From the NCBI GenBank assembly GCA_051867635.1, contig JBJDYT010000058.1:1-17621 (forward strand): a stretch of DNA of 17,621 nucleotides, written 5' to 3'. Of this stretch, positions 7,581 to 13,781 are shown piece after piece. The DNA comes from RGIG5472 sp051867635. Its GTDB lineage: Bacteria > Bacillota > Clostridia > Oscillospirales > Oscillospiraceae. Numbering within the stretch: position 1 is the stretch's first letter; each line of letters starts with the position of its first letter. The translations under genes were made by a program, and so were the position numbers. A model generated the notes under the pieces. That model was not told the origin of the DNA and ran no database searches. It saw nothing but the letters and a program-made list of their open reading frames with translations.

Positions 7581-7594
7581 GTTTTTGTAAAAAC
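7581..7594. repeat. Short AT-rich inverted repeat before the unknown gene
   Basis: GTTTTT-GT-AAAAAC is a perfect inverted repeat just upstream of the GGAGGGGG ribosome binding site. The 100-base gap from the kinase stop has an AT-rich start (AAAATATGGTAGG near 7566) that could contain a -10, but I see no matching -35. Confidence 0.3.
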
Positions 7595-7615
7595 TTCACG
7601 GAGGGGGCTTGCGTT

Positions 7616-8131
7616 GTGGGCTTTAATCTGAATAAGGCAAGGGCAGCAAAGGAAGAAATACTGAAATCCTTTACTCCGCTGGAACTGAACGAGGGCAATG
7701 TCCAGGCCATCTTCAACCGGTGCCTGGCGACGGAGGACACGCCCAACTCCGATGTGCAGTTGAGTATTCTTTTCAAAAAAATCATGGGGTATGATAAAGA
7801 TTCTGACCCTATGGCTTTTTGTAAATCAAAAATAGAACAAAACAAAAAGAACATCCTGTATTTGCTGGGACAACTGGATTCTGTCCACAGGGGCAGTCGT
7901 ATCATTACCGCGAAGGAATCCATTTTCAGATACGACGGAAAACAATGGGCAACAAATAATGCAGTGATTGGAGAACTGTATCACTTAGCGGAAGCTGCTG
8001 ACGGTATTGCTCCTTTTGTAAAACAGAGCAATCGCGCCATGACCGAACCCGAGGTCAAGCCCACCCTCTCCCCGAAGGACCCCGACTTCCCCGCCTGGTG
8101 GGAGGCCCACAGACCTGAGTGGGAAGCGTAA
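7616..8131 (+). CDS. Protein of unknown function with mosaic base composition
   Basis: I do not recognise this protein with confidence. I chose GTG 7616 because GGAGGGGG ends eight bases upstream, giving 171 residues beginning MGFNLNKARAAKEEIL; an ATG at 7571 has no ribosome binding site. No signal peptide or membrane segment is visible. Residues about 20-43 are encoded by host-like sequence (37 of 60 G+C at 7681-7740). The middle is AT-rich (18 of 60 at 7801-7860; 23 of 60 at 7921-7980). The last 30 residues return to 42 of 60 G+C at 8041-8100 and carry KPTLSPKDPDFPAWWEAH. Constant-looking ends around a divergent centre suggest recombination or segment exchange. A good terminator follows. 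It stands alone between the two-component genes and the Noc-like gene. Confidence 0.75.
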   Translation: MGFNLNKARAAKEEILKSFTPLELNEGNVQAIFNRCLATEDTPNSDVQLSILFKKIMGYDKDSDPMAFCKSKIEQNKKNILYLLGQLDSVHRGSRIITAKESIFRYDGKQWATNNAVIGELYHLAEAADGIAPFVKQSNRAMTEPEVKPTLSPKDPDFPAWWEAHRPEWEA

Positions 8132-8146
8132 AACAGAAAATACCGA

Positions 8147-8180
8147 AAGGCCCCGCGGGCACAGCCCGCAGGGCCTTTTT
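8147..8180 (+). terminator. Intrinsic terminator after the unknown gene
   Basis: AAGGCCC (8147-8153) and GCGGGC (8155-8160) pair with GCCCGC (8164-8169) and GGGCCTT (8171-8177), with one internal mismatch and an ACA loop; T5 follows at 8176-8180. Confidence 0.88.
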
Positions 8181-8286
8181 CCCTCCCGTTTCCCCGCGCT
8201 TTTGCCACTTTTTATGCCCCGCGACGGCCTTCGCGCTTTTTCCGCGCCGAAGCACCGTACAATGGGGGTAAAGGAGGCGAACGCAT

Positions 8287-9102
8287 ATGTCCTGGACGCT
8301 GAGACCCAAGCCCTCTCCCCTGCTCCGCCTGCCGCCGGAGAGCATCCGCCCCAACCCGCGGCAGCCCCGGCGCAGCTTTGACGAATCCTCCCTGCAGGCG
8401 CTGGCGGAAAGCATCCGCCAGCACGGCGTCCTCCAGCCCCTGACCGTCCGGCGGGTCAATGGCGGCTACGAGCTGGTGGCGGGCGAGCGGCGGCTCCGGG
8501 CCGCGAAGCTGGCTGGCCTCGCGGAGGTCCCCTGCCTGCTGCTGGAGACGGGAGAGGAGGGCTCCTCCCTGCTGGCGCTGGTAGAAAACCTGCAGCGGGA
8601 GGACCTGCACTATTTAGAGGAGGCGGAGGCCATCGCCCAGCTCATCGAGCGCTACCAGCTCTCCCAGGAGGAGGTGGCCCGGAAGCTGGGCCGCTCCCAG
8701 TCCGCCGTCGCCAACAAGCTGCGGCTGCTGCGGCTCTCCCCCGCCTGCGTCCGCGTCCTGCGGGAGGCGGAGCTGACGGAGCGCCACGCCCGGGCGCTGC
8801 TGCGGCTGGAGGACGAGGAGCTGCGCCTCGCCGCCGTGCGGCACATAGCGGAGAAGCATCTGAACGTAGCGGAAAGCGAGCAGTACATAGAGTCCCTCCT
8901 CCACCGGGCACAGACCGCGGAGCCCCGCCGCCGGCCCACCTATATCATCAAGGACGTGCGGCTCTTTCTCAACAGCGTGGACCGGGGCCTGCGGCTCATC
9001 CGGCAGGCAGGGGTGGGGGCGGACTGCACCCGGGAGGACACGGACGCGGAGATCCTGCTGACCATCCGCATCCCCAAGGGGCAGGGACGGCTCTCCTCCT
9101 GA
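8287..9102 (+). CDS. noc: Noc-like ParB/Spo0J-family DNA-binding protein
   Basis: A 271-residue ParB-superfamily protein. The CTP-binding N-terminal domain has RPNPRQPRRSFDESSLQALA (21-40), GERRLRAAK (66-74) and ENLQRED (100-106). The helix-turn-helix is LSQEEVARKLGRSQSAVANK (125-144). The sequence VANKLRLLRL, LTERHARALLRL, KHLNV and the C-terminal LTIRIPK resemble Bacillus Noc, a nucleoid occlusion protein, more than Spo0J. It lacks the N-terminal amphipathic membrane helix of Bacillus Noc, starting instead MSWTLRPKPSPLLRLPP. The ATG at 8287 has AAAGGAGG at 8270-8277. No Noc-binding or parS site is seen nearby. ParA/Soj is not adjacent, so a plain segregation role is less likely; an occlusion or chromosome-binding role is inference. 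Confidence 0.85.
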   Translation: MSWTLRPKPSPLLRLPPESIRPNPRQPRRSFDESSLQALAESIRQHGVLQPLTVRRVNGGYELVAGERRLRAAKLAGLAEVPCLLLETGEEGSSLLALVENLQREDLHYLEEAEAIAQLIERYQLSQEEVARKLGRSQSAVANKLRLLRLSPACVRVLREAELTERHARALLRLEDEELRLAAVRHIAEKHLNVAESEQYIESLLHRAQTAEPRRRPTYIIKDVRLFLNSVDRGLRLIRQAGVGADCTREDTDAEILLTIRIPKGQGRLSS

Positions 9103-9170
9103 GGCTGGGAGAAAAGTGTTTCCAAATTCTTTCCTATGGTTACCGTTTTGTAGTGATTTCTCAGATAGCC

Positions 9171-9216
9171 AATGGTATAATAGCCACGACATGGCTATTA
9201 TACCATTCATTTTTTA
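9171..9216. promoter_or_regulatory. Perfect 16-bp palindrome with TATAAT in both arms; promoter, operator or terminator
   Basis: Arms 9171-9186 (AATGGTATAATAGCCA) and 9192-9207 are exact reverse complements around CGACA. Each arm contains TATAAT preceded by TGG, an extended -10, once per strand (9176-9181 + ; 9202-9197 -). A possible -35 GTGATT is at 9153-9158 with a 17-base spacer. A T6 run (9210-9215) two bases after the right arm also fits an intrinsic terminator for the Noc-like gene. It may serve as promoter of the VanW gene, as a dimer-binding site, or as a terminator; sequence alone does not decide. Confidence 0.55.
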
Positions 9217-9220
9217 TGGC

Positions 9221-9340
9221 GCAGCGGCTGTCGCCCTCGGGGCGGAACCGCCGCTGCGGCCGCAGCGCCGCCAAGCGGCGATCACCTGTTTTTCCGCGAG
9301 ATCGCGTGATCATTTCCCGGCGCACCATACGCCGCGCCGG
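9221..9340 (+). other. Structured GC-rich leader before the VanW gene
   Basis: Several nested or consecutive inverted repeats lie between the TATAAT palindrome and the start codon. GCAGCGG (9221-9227) pairs with CCGCTGC (9251-9257) around a CGCCC/GGGCG hairpin (9232-9244). A 16-base palindrome covers 9252-9267. GATCAC (9280-9285) pairs with GTGATC (9306-9311) and encloses a CGCGA/TCGCG hairpin. CCGGCGC (9318-9324) pairs with GCGCCGG (9334-9340). Some pairings exclude one another. I do not recognise a known riboswitch. Confidence 0.45.
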
Positions 9341-9359
9341 TAAGCATCGGAGGACCCGA

Positions 9360-11129
9360 ATGATGACAGAAGCTGTAAAAGGCGGCGCGCGGCTGCAAAA
9401 ACCCGACGCTTCCGCCAGCCGGAAGCGGGGCAAGACCGCCGCGCTCATCCTGCTTTGCCTGCTGGTCCTGCTGGCGGCGGGCTATGGCGCCCTTTGCGCC
9501 GTCGCCACCACCTCGGAGACCATATTTCCCCGCACCACCCTGCTGGGGAACGACGTCAGCGGCATGACCCAACAGGAGGCGGAGGAGTTCCTCGCCCCCC
9601 TGCTGCCCGAAGCCTATTCCCAAAACGGCATTTCCGTCCGCCTGGACGGCGAGGAGATCCTCTTCGCCTCGCTGACGGACCTGGGCTTTTCCCCCAGCGC
9701 CGAGCAATGCGCTGAGCTGGCCTACGCCGCCGGCCGGGGGAGCAGCGCGCTGCTGAGCGGCTATGAATACGCCCGCTCCCTGCTGCTGGGCCGGGAGGTG
9801 ACGCCGGCGCTGAACCTGAACGAAAGCTCCGTGCGCGAGGCGGTGTCCACCATCGCCAGCCGGGTGAACCGGGAGCCGCAGGCTCTCGCCTGCCGCCTCA
9901 GCGAGGAGGACGGCGCCCACGTCTACTTCACCAAGGCCCAGGAGGGCGTCGTGGTGGATGAGGCGGCGCTGCTGGAGGACATGTCCGTGCTGCTGGAGCA
10001 GGGCAGCCTGGAGAGCGTGGAGTGCCGCTACACCTCCCTGCCCTATGACGAGAGCGTCACGGTGCAGAGCCTGGCGGAGGAGCTGCTGGGCGAGTGCAGG
10101 AACGCCTCCTACGACCCTGTCACCGGCGCCATCGCGGAGGCCACGGTGGGCGTGGACTTTGACGCCGCCGAGGCCGAGGCGCTGCTGGACGCCGCCGAGC
10201 CCGGCCAGGAGGTGGCCGTCCCCGGCACGGTGGAGTTCCCCCGGGTCTACGCCGAGGAGCTGGAGCAGGTCCTGTTCCGCGATCTGCTCGGCAGCTATTC
10301 CACCGTCCTCACCGGCTCCGCCGACCGTATCAGCAACGTCTGTCTCGCCGCCCGGGCCTGCAACGGCGCGGTGCTGAACAGCGGCGATATCTTCTCCTTC
10401 AACGGCCGGGTGGGCAAGCGCACGGAGGCGCGGGGCTACAAGCCCGCTCCCGCCTATGTGGCGGGCGAGACCGTGGACACCGTCGGCGGCGGCATCTGCC
10501 AGGTGTCCTCCACGCTGTACTACGCCTGCCTGCTGGCGAACCTGGAGATCACCTCCCGCACCGCCCACCGCTATGTCTCCTCCTACATCCCCTACGGCCT
10601 GGACGCCACGGTGAGCTGGGGCACCATCGACTATAAGTTCTGCAACAACACGGACTACCCCATCAAGGTGGTGACCACCACCCAGAACGGCAAGATCACC
10701 GTCTACCTCTACGGCACCAAGACCGACGACAGCTACGTGGTCATGACCAGCAAGCAGCTGGGCACCACCGGCTGGGAGACCCAGTATGTGGAGACGGATG
10801 AGCTGCCCTCCGGGACCCAGGAGGTCAAGCAGACCCCCTACACCGGCCGCAAGATCCAGACCTACCGCAACGTTTACGCCGCCGACGGCACGCTGCTCTC
10901 CTCCACGGCGGAGGCCTACAGCGACTATAAGTCCCGGGACAAGATCGTTCTCGTGGGCACCGCCCAGACGCAGCCCTCCCAGCCCTCCGACCCCGGCACG
11001 GAGGAGCCCGGCGGCGAAACGGGCGGCGGCTCCGGCGGCGGATCGGGCGACGAGCCCTACACCGGCGATCCCGCCATCGACGGCGACCGCTTCGACGACG
11101 CATATTCGGCAGGCGATCTCGGTTATTAA
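9360..11129 (+). CDS. VanW family surface protein with YoaR-like and G5 domains
   Basis: A 589-residue membrane-anchored extracytoplasmic protein. After a basic N-terminus (SRKRGK) there is one membrane segment at about 26-48. A YoaR-like putative peptidoglycan-binding region follows (about 60-300; VSGMTQQEAEEFL). The VanW domain (about 310-440) has SFNGRVGKRTEARGY, GGGICQVSSTLYYA and TAHRYVSSYIPYG. A G5-like domain (about 455-530) contains PSGTQEVKQTPYTG. The C-terminal tail (540-589) is rich in Gly, Ser, Pro and acidic residues. Despite the name, this family is not by itself evidence of vancomycin resistance; no vanA- or vanH-like gene is near. ATG 9360 is six bases after GGAGG; ATG 9363 is equally in frame and cannot be excluded. 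Role in cell-wall attachment or assembly is inference. Confidence 0.9.
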   Translation: MMTEAVKGGARLQKPDASASRKRGKTAALILLCLLVLLAAGYGALCAVATTSETIFPRTTLLGNDVSGMTQQEAEEFLAPLLPEAYSQNGISVRLDGEEILFASLTDLGFSPSAEQCAELAYAAGRGSSALLSGYEYARSLLLGREVTPALNLNESSVREAVSTIASRVNREPQALACRLSEEDGAHVYFTKAQEGVVVDEAALLEDMSVLLEQGSLESVECRYTSLPYDESVTVQSLAEELLGECRNASYDPVTGAIAEATVGVDFDAAEAEALLDAAEPGQEVAVPGTVEFPRVYAEELEQVLFRDLLGSYSTVLTGSADRISNVCLAARACNGAVLNSGDIFSFNGRVGKRTEARGYKPAPAYVAGETVDTVGGGICQVSSTLYYACLLANLEITSRTAHRYVSSYIPYGLDATVSWGTIDYKFCNNTDYPIKVVTTTQNGKITVYLYGTKTDDSYVVMTSKQLGTTGWETQYVETDELPSGTQEVKQTPYTGRKIQTYRNVYAADGTLLSSTAEAYSDYKSRDKIVLVGTAQTQPSQPSDPGTEEPGGETGGGSGGGSGDEPYTGDPAIDGDRFDDAYSAGDLGY

Positions 11130-11135
11130 AAAAAG

Positions 11136-11163
11136 CGCCCCGGCCTGGTGGCCGGGGCGTTTT
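11136..11163. terminator. Bidirectional terminator between VanW and kinase-like genes
   Basis: CGCCCCGGCC (11136-11145) and its exact complement (11150-11159) enclose TGGT. TTTT follows at 11160-11163 on the + strand, and an A7 run at 11128-11134 region gives a T-tract for the convergent - strand transcript. Confidence 0.9.
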
Positions 11164-11173
11164 GCGCGCCGCG

Positions 11174-11686
11174 TCAAAGGGTGATATCCACCTGATATTC
11201 GCCGTCAATGAGGATGTAGCCGCAGCCGTACTCCTGGCACAGCGCCAGGTTGGCGGCGTTTTCCGCCAGCAGCTCCTCCATGGCGCAGTCTCCGCCGTCC
11301 CGGCGCGCTTCGATGTCGCAGGCGTGCCGCCGGATCTCCTCAAAATGGGTCCGGATGTAGTCCTGGGACATGACCAGGCAGCAATACCGGATGTGCGGCA
11401 GGTACGCCTCCTCAAAATCCGCCCTCCAGCCGAAGGGGATATAACAGCCCTCCACGGTCAGGTCCTGCCGGTTTTCTATGGCGGTCTTGACCATCTCCCT
11501 TACGATGGGCCAGAGATAGGCGGTGAGTTCCTCATCGTCCTGCGGCGTCAGCGCCGTGTTGCCGCTGCGGATGAGCCCCATTTTCAGGTGGTCGATGGAG
11601 AGGTAGGGCATTTTGTATTTTTCCAGCAGCCGCTGGGCCAGCAGTGTCTTCCCCGTGTGGGACGCGCCCGCGAGCAAAACGACCAC
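11174..11686 (-). CDS. Small P-loop kinase-like protein, substrate unknown
   Basis: A 170-residue soluble protein. The Walker A motif GASHTGKT (7-14) is followed by a conserved-looking SIDHLKMGLIRSG (30-42), which resembles the substrate region of adenylate-kinase-like, zeta-toxin-like and 2-phosphoglycerate-kinase-like small-molecule kinases. VEGCYIPF further on would be the second core strand. I cannot name the substrate. The start is GTG 11686, supported by AAGGAGG at 11694-11700. An antitoxin-like partner is not visible, so a toxin-antitoxin role is unlikely. The gene is monocistronic, convergent with the VanW gene and divergent from the YcxB-like gene. Confidence 0.8.
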   Translation of the reverse strand: MVVLLAGASHTGKTLLAQRLLEKYKMPYLSIDHLKMGLIRSGNTALTPQDDEELTAYLWPIVREMVKTAIENRQDLTVEGCYIPFGWRADFEEAYLPHIRYCCLVMSQDYIRTHFEEIRRHACDIEARRDGGDCAMEELLAENAANLALCQEYGCGYILIDGEYQVDITL

Positions 11687-11713
11687 GGTCCTCCCTCCTT
11701 CCGTTTTTTCTCC

Positions 11714-11742
11714 ATTCTACCACCCGGCGCCCTCCGCCGCAA
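11714..11742 (-). promoter_or_regulatory. Candidate promoter for the kinase-like gene
   Basis: On the - strand TTGCGG (11742-11737), a 17-base spacer and TAGAAT (11719-11714), preceded by TGG as in an extended -10. The predicted transcript would have a leader of only about 20 bases, which still includes the Shine-Dalgarno. Confidence 0.55.
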
Positions 11743-11774
11743 GGCGGCCGCGGGGAGTGCCGCGCAAAGTGGAT

Positions 11775-11803
11775 TTGACAATTTACCTGATATGCTATAG
11801 AAT
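11775..11803 (+). promoter_or_regulatory. Sigma-A-type promoter for the YcxB-like gene
   Basis: Consensus TTGACA (11775-11780), a 17-base spacer and TAGAAT (11798-11803) in an AT-rich island. Transcription would start near 11810, leaving a leader of about 97 bases. Confidence 0.8.
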
Positions 11804-11860
11804 AAGATACAATTTTATTGGGCATACGGCGCGCCGGCGGCCTTTCCGCGGCCGCTGTGC

Positions 11861-11882
11861 GCGCCCCGCCCCGCAGGGGCGC
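11861..11882 (+). other. Leader hairpin of the YcxB-like transcript
   Basis: GCGCCCC (11861-11867) can pair with GGGGCGC (11876-11882), or the inner GCCCC (11868-11872) with GGGGC (11876-11880) around a GCA loop. The second form contains the same CCCCGCAGGGG core as the DUF4340 leader hairpin. The ribosome binding site GGGAGGG (11894-11900) lies just downstream. Confidence 0.45.
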
Positions 11883-11906
11883 ATGATTCGTTTGGGAGGG
11901 TTCGCT

Positions 11907-12461
11907 ATGGAAACCATGGAATCACTGGAGTTCCGGCACAGCTTCGTCATCCGGCAGGAGGAGACCGTCCGGTTCCAGCAATACACCGGCGTCCGTCAGG
12001 GCCGGAAGTATATCCTGATCTGCATGGTGGTCATCACCGCTCTGGCCCGCCTCATCGCGGACCGCATCTTCGGCGGCCTCACCACCACGCAGCTCCTTGT
12101 TTCCTGCACCATCGGCATGGTGCTGGGCCTCATTATCCCCTACTTCCTGCTGCAGCTGGCCATCGCCTTCAACATCAGCCAGAAGTACCAGGCGGGGCTG
12201 AGCCACGACTATGAGGTGGACGTGCTGATCAATCCCGGCGGCATCTACATCACCGACGGCACCACCGACGTGCGGGTGTACTACGACAAGATGTACCTGA
12301 TCCGGGAGACCGCCGCCGACTTCTTCGTTTACCCCGACAAGCAGACCGCTTTCCTCATCCCCAAGCACCAGCTGGACGACGTGAAGGCCGACAGCAAGAA
12401 GCTGCGGGAGATGTTCCGGGCCTTCGCCCCCAGCGACAAGCTGGACCTGCTGCGGGGATAA
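11907..12461 (+). CDS. YcxB-like membrane protein
   Basis: A 184-residue protein with two membrane segments (about 34-51 and 65-89) followed by a cytoplasmic C-terminal domain (about 98-180) containing YEVDVLINPGGIYITDG, the YYDKMYLIRETAADFFVY pattern and FLIPKHQL. This layout matches the YcxB-like domain family of Bacillota, whose function is unknown. The open frame extends further upstream, but ATG 11907 is placed six bases after GGGAGGG and downstream of a consensus promoter, so I use it. The gene stands alone: promoter upstream, terminator downstream. Confidence 0.85.
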   Translation: METMESLEFRHSFVIRQEETVRFQQYTGVRQGRKYILICMVVITALARLIADRIFGGLTTTQLLVSCTIGMVLGLIIPYFLLQLAIAFNISQKYQAGLSHDYEVDVLINPGGIYITDGTTDVRVYYDKMYLIRETAADFFVYPDKQTAFLIPKHQLDDVKADSKKLREMFRAFAPSDKLDLLRG

Positions 12462-12487
12462 GCGCCCTTCGAAAAACGCCGAAACAG

Positions 12488-12525
12488 ACAGGCATCCTCA
12501 TGAACGTCGTGGGGGTGCCTGTTTT
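12488..12525 (+). terminator. Intrinsic terminator after the YcxB-like gene
   Basis: ACAGGCATCCTC (12488-12499) pairs with 12511-12522, including G-T pairs, around an 11-base loop, followed by TTTT (12522-12525). Confidence 0.75.
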
Positions 12526-12639
12526 CATTTGGGCACAAAAGCGGGCAAAACAGGCTCGTTTTCGCCGGAAATTTGAAAAGATTTTTCGCAGTTGCGAAAA
12601 TTTTGGTTAAAATTCCCGCAAAAAAGCCCGGATTTGTAA

Positions 12640-12668
12640 TTGCTATTCATCGTACTGTTTAGTATAAT
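12640..12668 (+). promoter_or_regulatory. Promoter of the opp operon
   Basis: TTGCTA (12640-12645), a 17-base spacer and perfect TATAAT (12663-12668). TACTGT (12653-12658) and ACAGTA (12677-12682) form a spaced inverted repeat centred on the -10, a plausible operator. Transcription would start near 12675, leaving a leader of about 150 bases. Confidence 0.75.
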
Positions 12669-12743
12669 GAACTCCACAGTATACCATTTGCTCATACCCT
12701 GTTCGTGCGGAAGGCCGCCTGAACGCAGTCACACAAAGCTTAT

Positions 12744-12791
12744 CAGATCAAGGGCCGGCCCTTGATCTGCCTTTCGGGACCCGAAAGGCAG
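12744..12791 (+). other. Two overlapping perfect palindromes in the opp leader
   Basis: Bases 12744-12769 are a 26-base perfect palindrome (left arm CAGATCAAGGGCC). Bases 12767-12778 (CTGCCTTTCGGG) pair exactly with 12780-12791 around a single A. The two share 12767-12769, so both stems cannot be fully formed together. There is no T-tract, so these are not simple terminators. Confidence 0.65.
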
Positions 12792-12826
12792 CGCGCGCCG
12801 GCAAACAAATACAAGACGAAGGCGGG

Positions 12827-13762
12827 ATGTGCGTGAACACCAAAACACTACTCTACATACTAAAGCGGCTCGCCCTGGCCATTCTGACAGTCTGGGTCGT
12901 CATCACGGTCACCTTTTTTGTCATGCGTGCCGTGCCCGGCGGCCCCTTCCTGTCGGAAAAGGCCATCACGCCGGCGGCCCAGGCGGCGCTGGAGGCCAAG
13001 TACGGCCTGGATAAGCCGCTGATGGAGCAGTACTTCACCTATCTGAAGGACGTCGTCACCAAGCTGGACTTCGGCCCCTCCCTCAAGCAGCGCGGCCGCA
13101 GCGTCATGGACGTCATCTCCGACGGGCTGAAGACCTCCGCCACGCTGGGCGTTCTGGCCGCCTTCATCTCGCTCATCGCGGGCGTGGTGCTGGGCGCCGT
13201 GGCTGCCCTGCGGCGCAACAAGCTCATCGACAAGGTCATCATGGTCATCACCACGGCCTTCGTCTCCATGCCCTCGTTCATCATGGGCTCGCTGCTGCTG
13301 GTCATCTTCGTGGTCAAGCTGCGGCTCCTGCCGGGCAACGGCTCCACCACCGCGGGCCTGGTGCTGCCGGTGATCACCCTGGCCCTGTATCCCACGGCCT
13401 ACATCACCCGCCTGACCCGCTCGTCCATGCTGGACGTGCTGGGCCAGGACTACATCCGCACCGCCCGGGCCAAGGGCGTGTCGGGCTGGCGGATCATTTT
13501 CGGCCACGCGCTGAAAAACTCCCTGATCCCCGTCATCACCTACTTCGGCCCCATGCTGGCCTACATCGTCACCGGCTCGCTGGTGGTGGAGCAGATCTTC
13601 GCCGTCTCCGGCATCGGCCGCGCCTTTGTCAACAGCATCACCAGCCGCGACTATCCCCTCATCATGGGCACCACCATCGTCCTGGCCACGCTCATCGTTG
13701 TCATGAACCTGGTCAGCGACATCCTCTACAAAGTGGTGGATCCCCGTATCACACTGGAATAA
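12827..13762 (+). CDS. oppB: Oligopeptide/dipeptide ABC transporter permease, OppB/DppB type
   Basis: The first of two membrane subunits of a peptide importer. The 311-residue protein has TM1 at about 11-33 followed by the family-typical VPGGPF and YGLDKPLMEQY, then further membrane segments at about 103-127, 136-163, 176-193, 238-259 and 280-303. The cytoplasmic coupling loop (EAA-like) is GQDYIRTARAKGVSGWRIIF (206-225) followed by HALKNSLIPV. ATG 12827 lies four bases after AAGG; GTG 12833, giving MNTKTLLYIL, has more normal spacing and may be the true start. It is the first gene of the opp operon, with its own promoter. Substrate specificity between di- and oligopeptides cannot be told from sequence. 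Confidence 0.92.
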   Translation: MCVNTKTLLYILKRLALAILTVWVVITVTFFVMRAVPGGPFLSEKAITPAAQAALEAKYGLDKPLMEQYFTYLKDVVTKLDFGPSLKQRGRSVMDVISDGLKTSATLGVLAAFISLIAGVVLGAVAALRRNKLIDKVIMVITTAFVSMPSFIMGSLLLVIFVVKLRLLPGNGSTTAGLVLPVITLALYPTAYITRLTRSSMLDVLGQDYIRTARAKGVSGWRIIFGHALKNSLIPVITYFGPMLAYIVTGSLVVEQIFAVSGIGRAFVNSITSRDYPLIMGTTIVLATLIVVMNLVSDILYKVVDPRITLE

Positions 13763-13781
13763 AAGGAGGCGCGAACGGTAT

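Larger units (their letters stand above)
12526..12826 (+). promoter_or_regulatory. Regulatory region of the opp operon
   Basis: This 301-base gene-free stretch has three parts. Bases 12543-12630 are AT-rich and contain inverted repeats: TTTTCGCA-GT-TGCGAAAA (12583-12600), AATTTT-GGTT-AAAATT (12599-12614) and an imperfect GGCAAAAC/GTTTTCGCC pair (12544-12565 region). Bases 12640-12668 hold the promoter. Bases 12669-12826 are the leader, with two overlapping perfect palindromes. I see no open frame worth calling on either strand. Confidence 0.6.

Noticed and set aside
7571..7615. Upstream ATG extending the unknown gene by 15 residues
   Set aside because: It has no ribosome binding site and the extension would include the Shine-Dalgarno of the better GTG start at 7616.
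9312..9320. ATTTCCCGG, resembling half of the Noc-binding site, just downstream of the Noc-like gene
   Set aside because: Only one half matches; the other half (CGCAC) does not complete the ATTTCCCGGGAAAT palindrome.
9360..11129. VanW name suggesting a glycopeptide resistance cluster
   Set aside because: No ligase, dehydrogenase or dipeptidase genes of the van type are present; VanW-domain proteins are widespread in Clostridia without resistance.
9282..11177. A 631-codon open frame on the - strand opposite the VanW gene
   Set aside because: Same cause: GC-rich third positions leave the antisense frame open. The translation has no recognisable domain.
11162..11800. Open frame on the + strand opposite the kinase-like gene
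   Set aside because: The - strand gene has a Walker A motif, a strong ribosome binding site and a promoter; the + strand frame has none of these.
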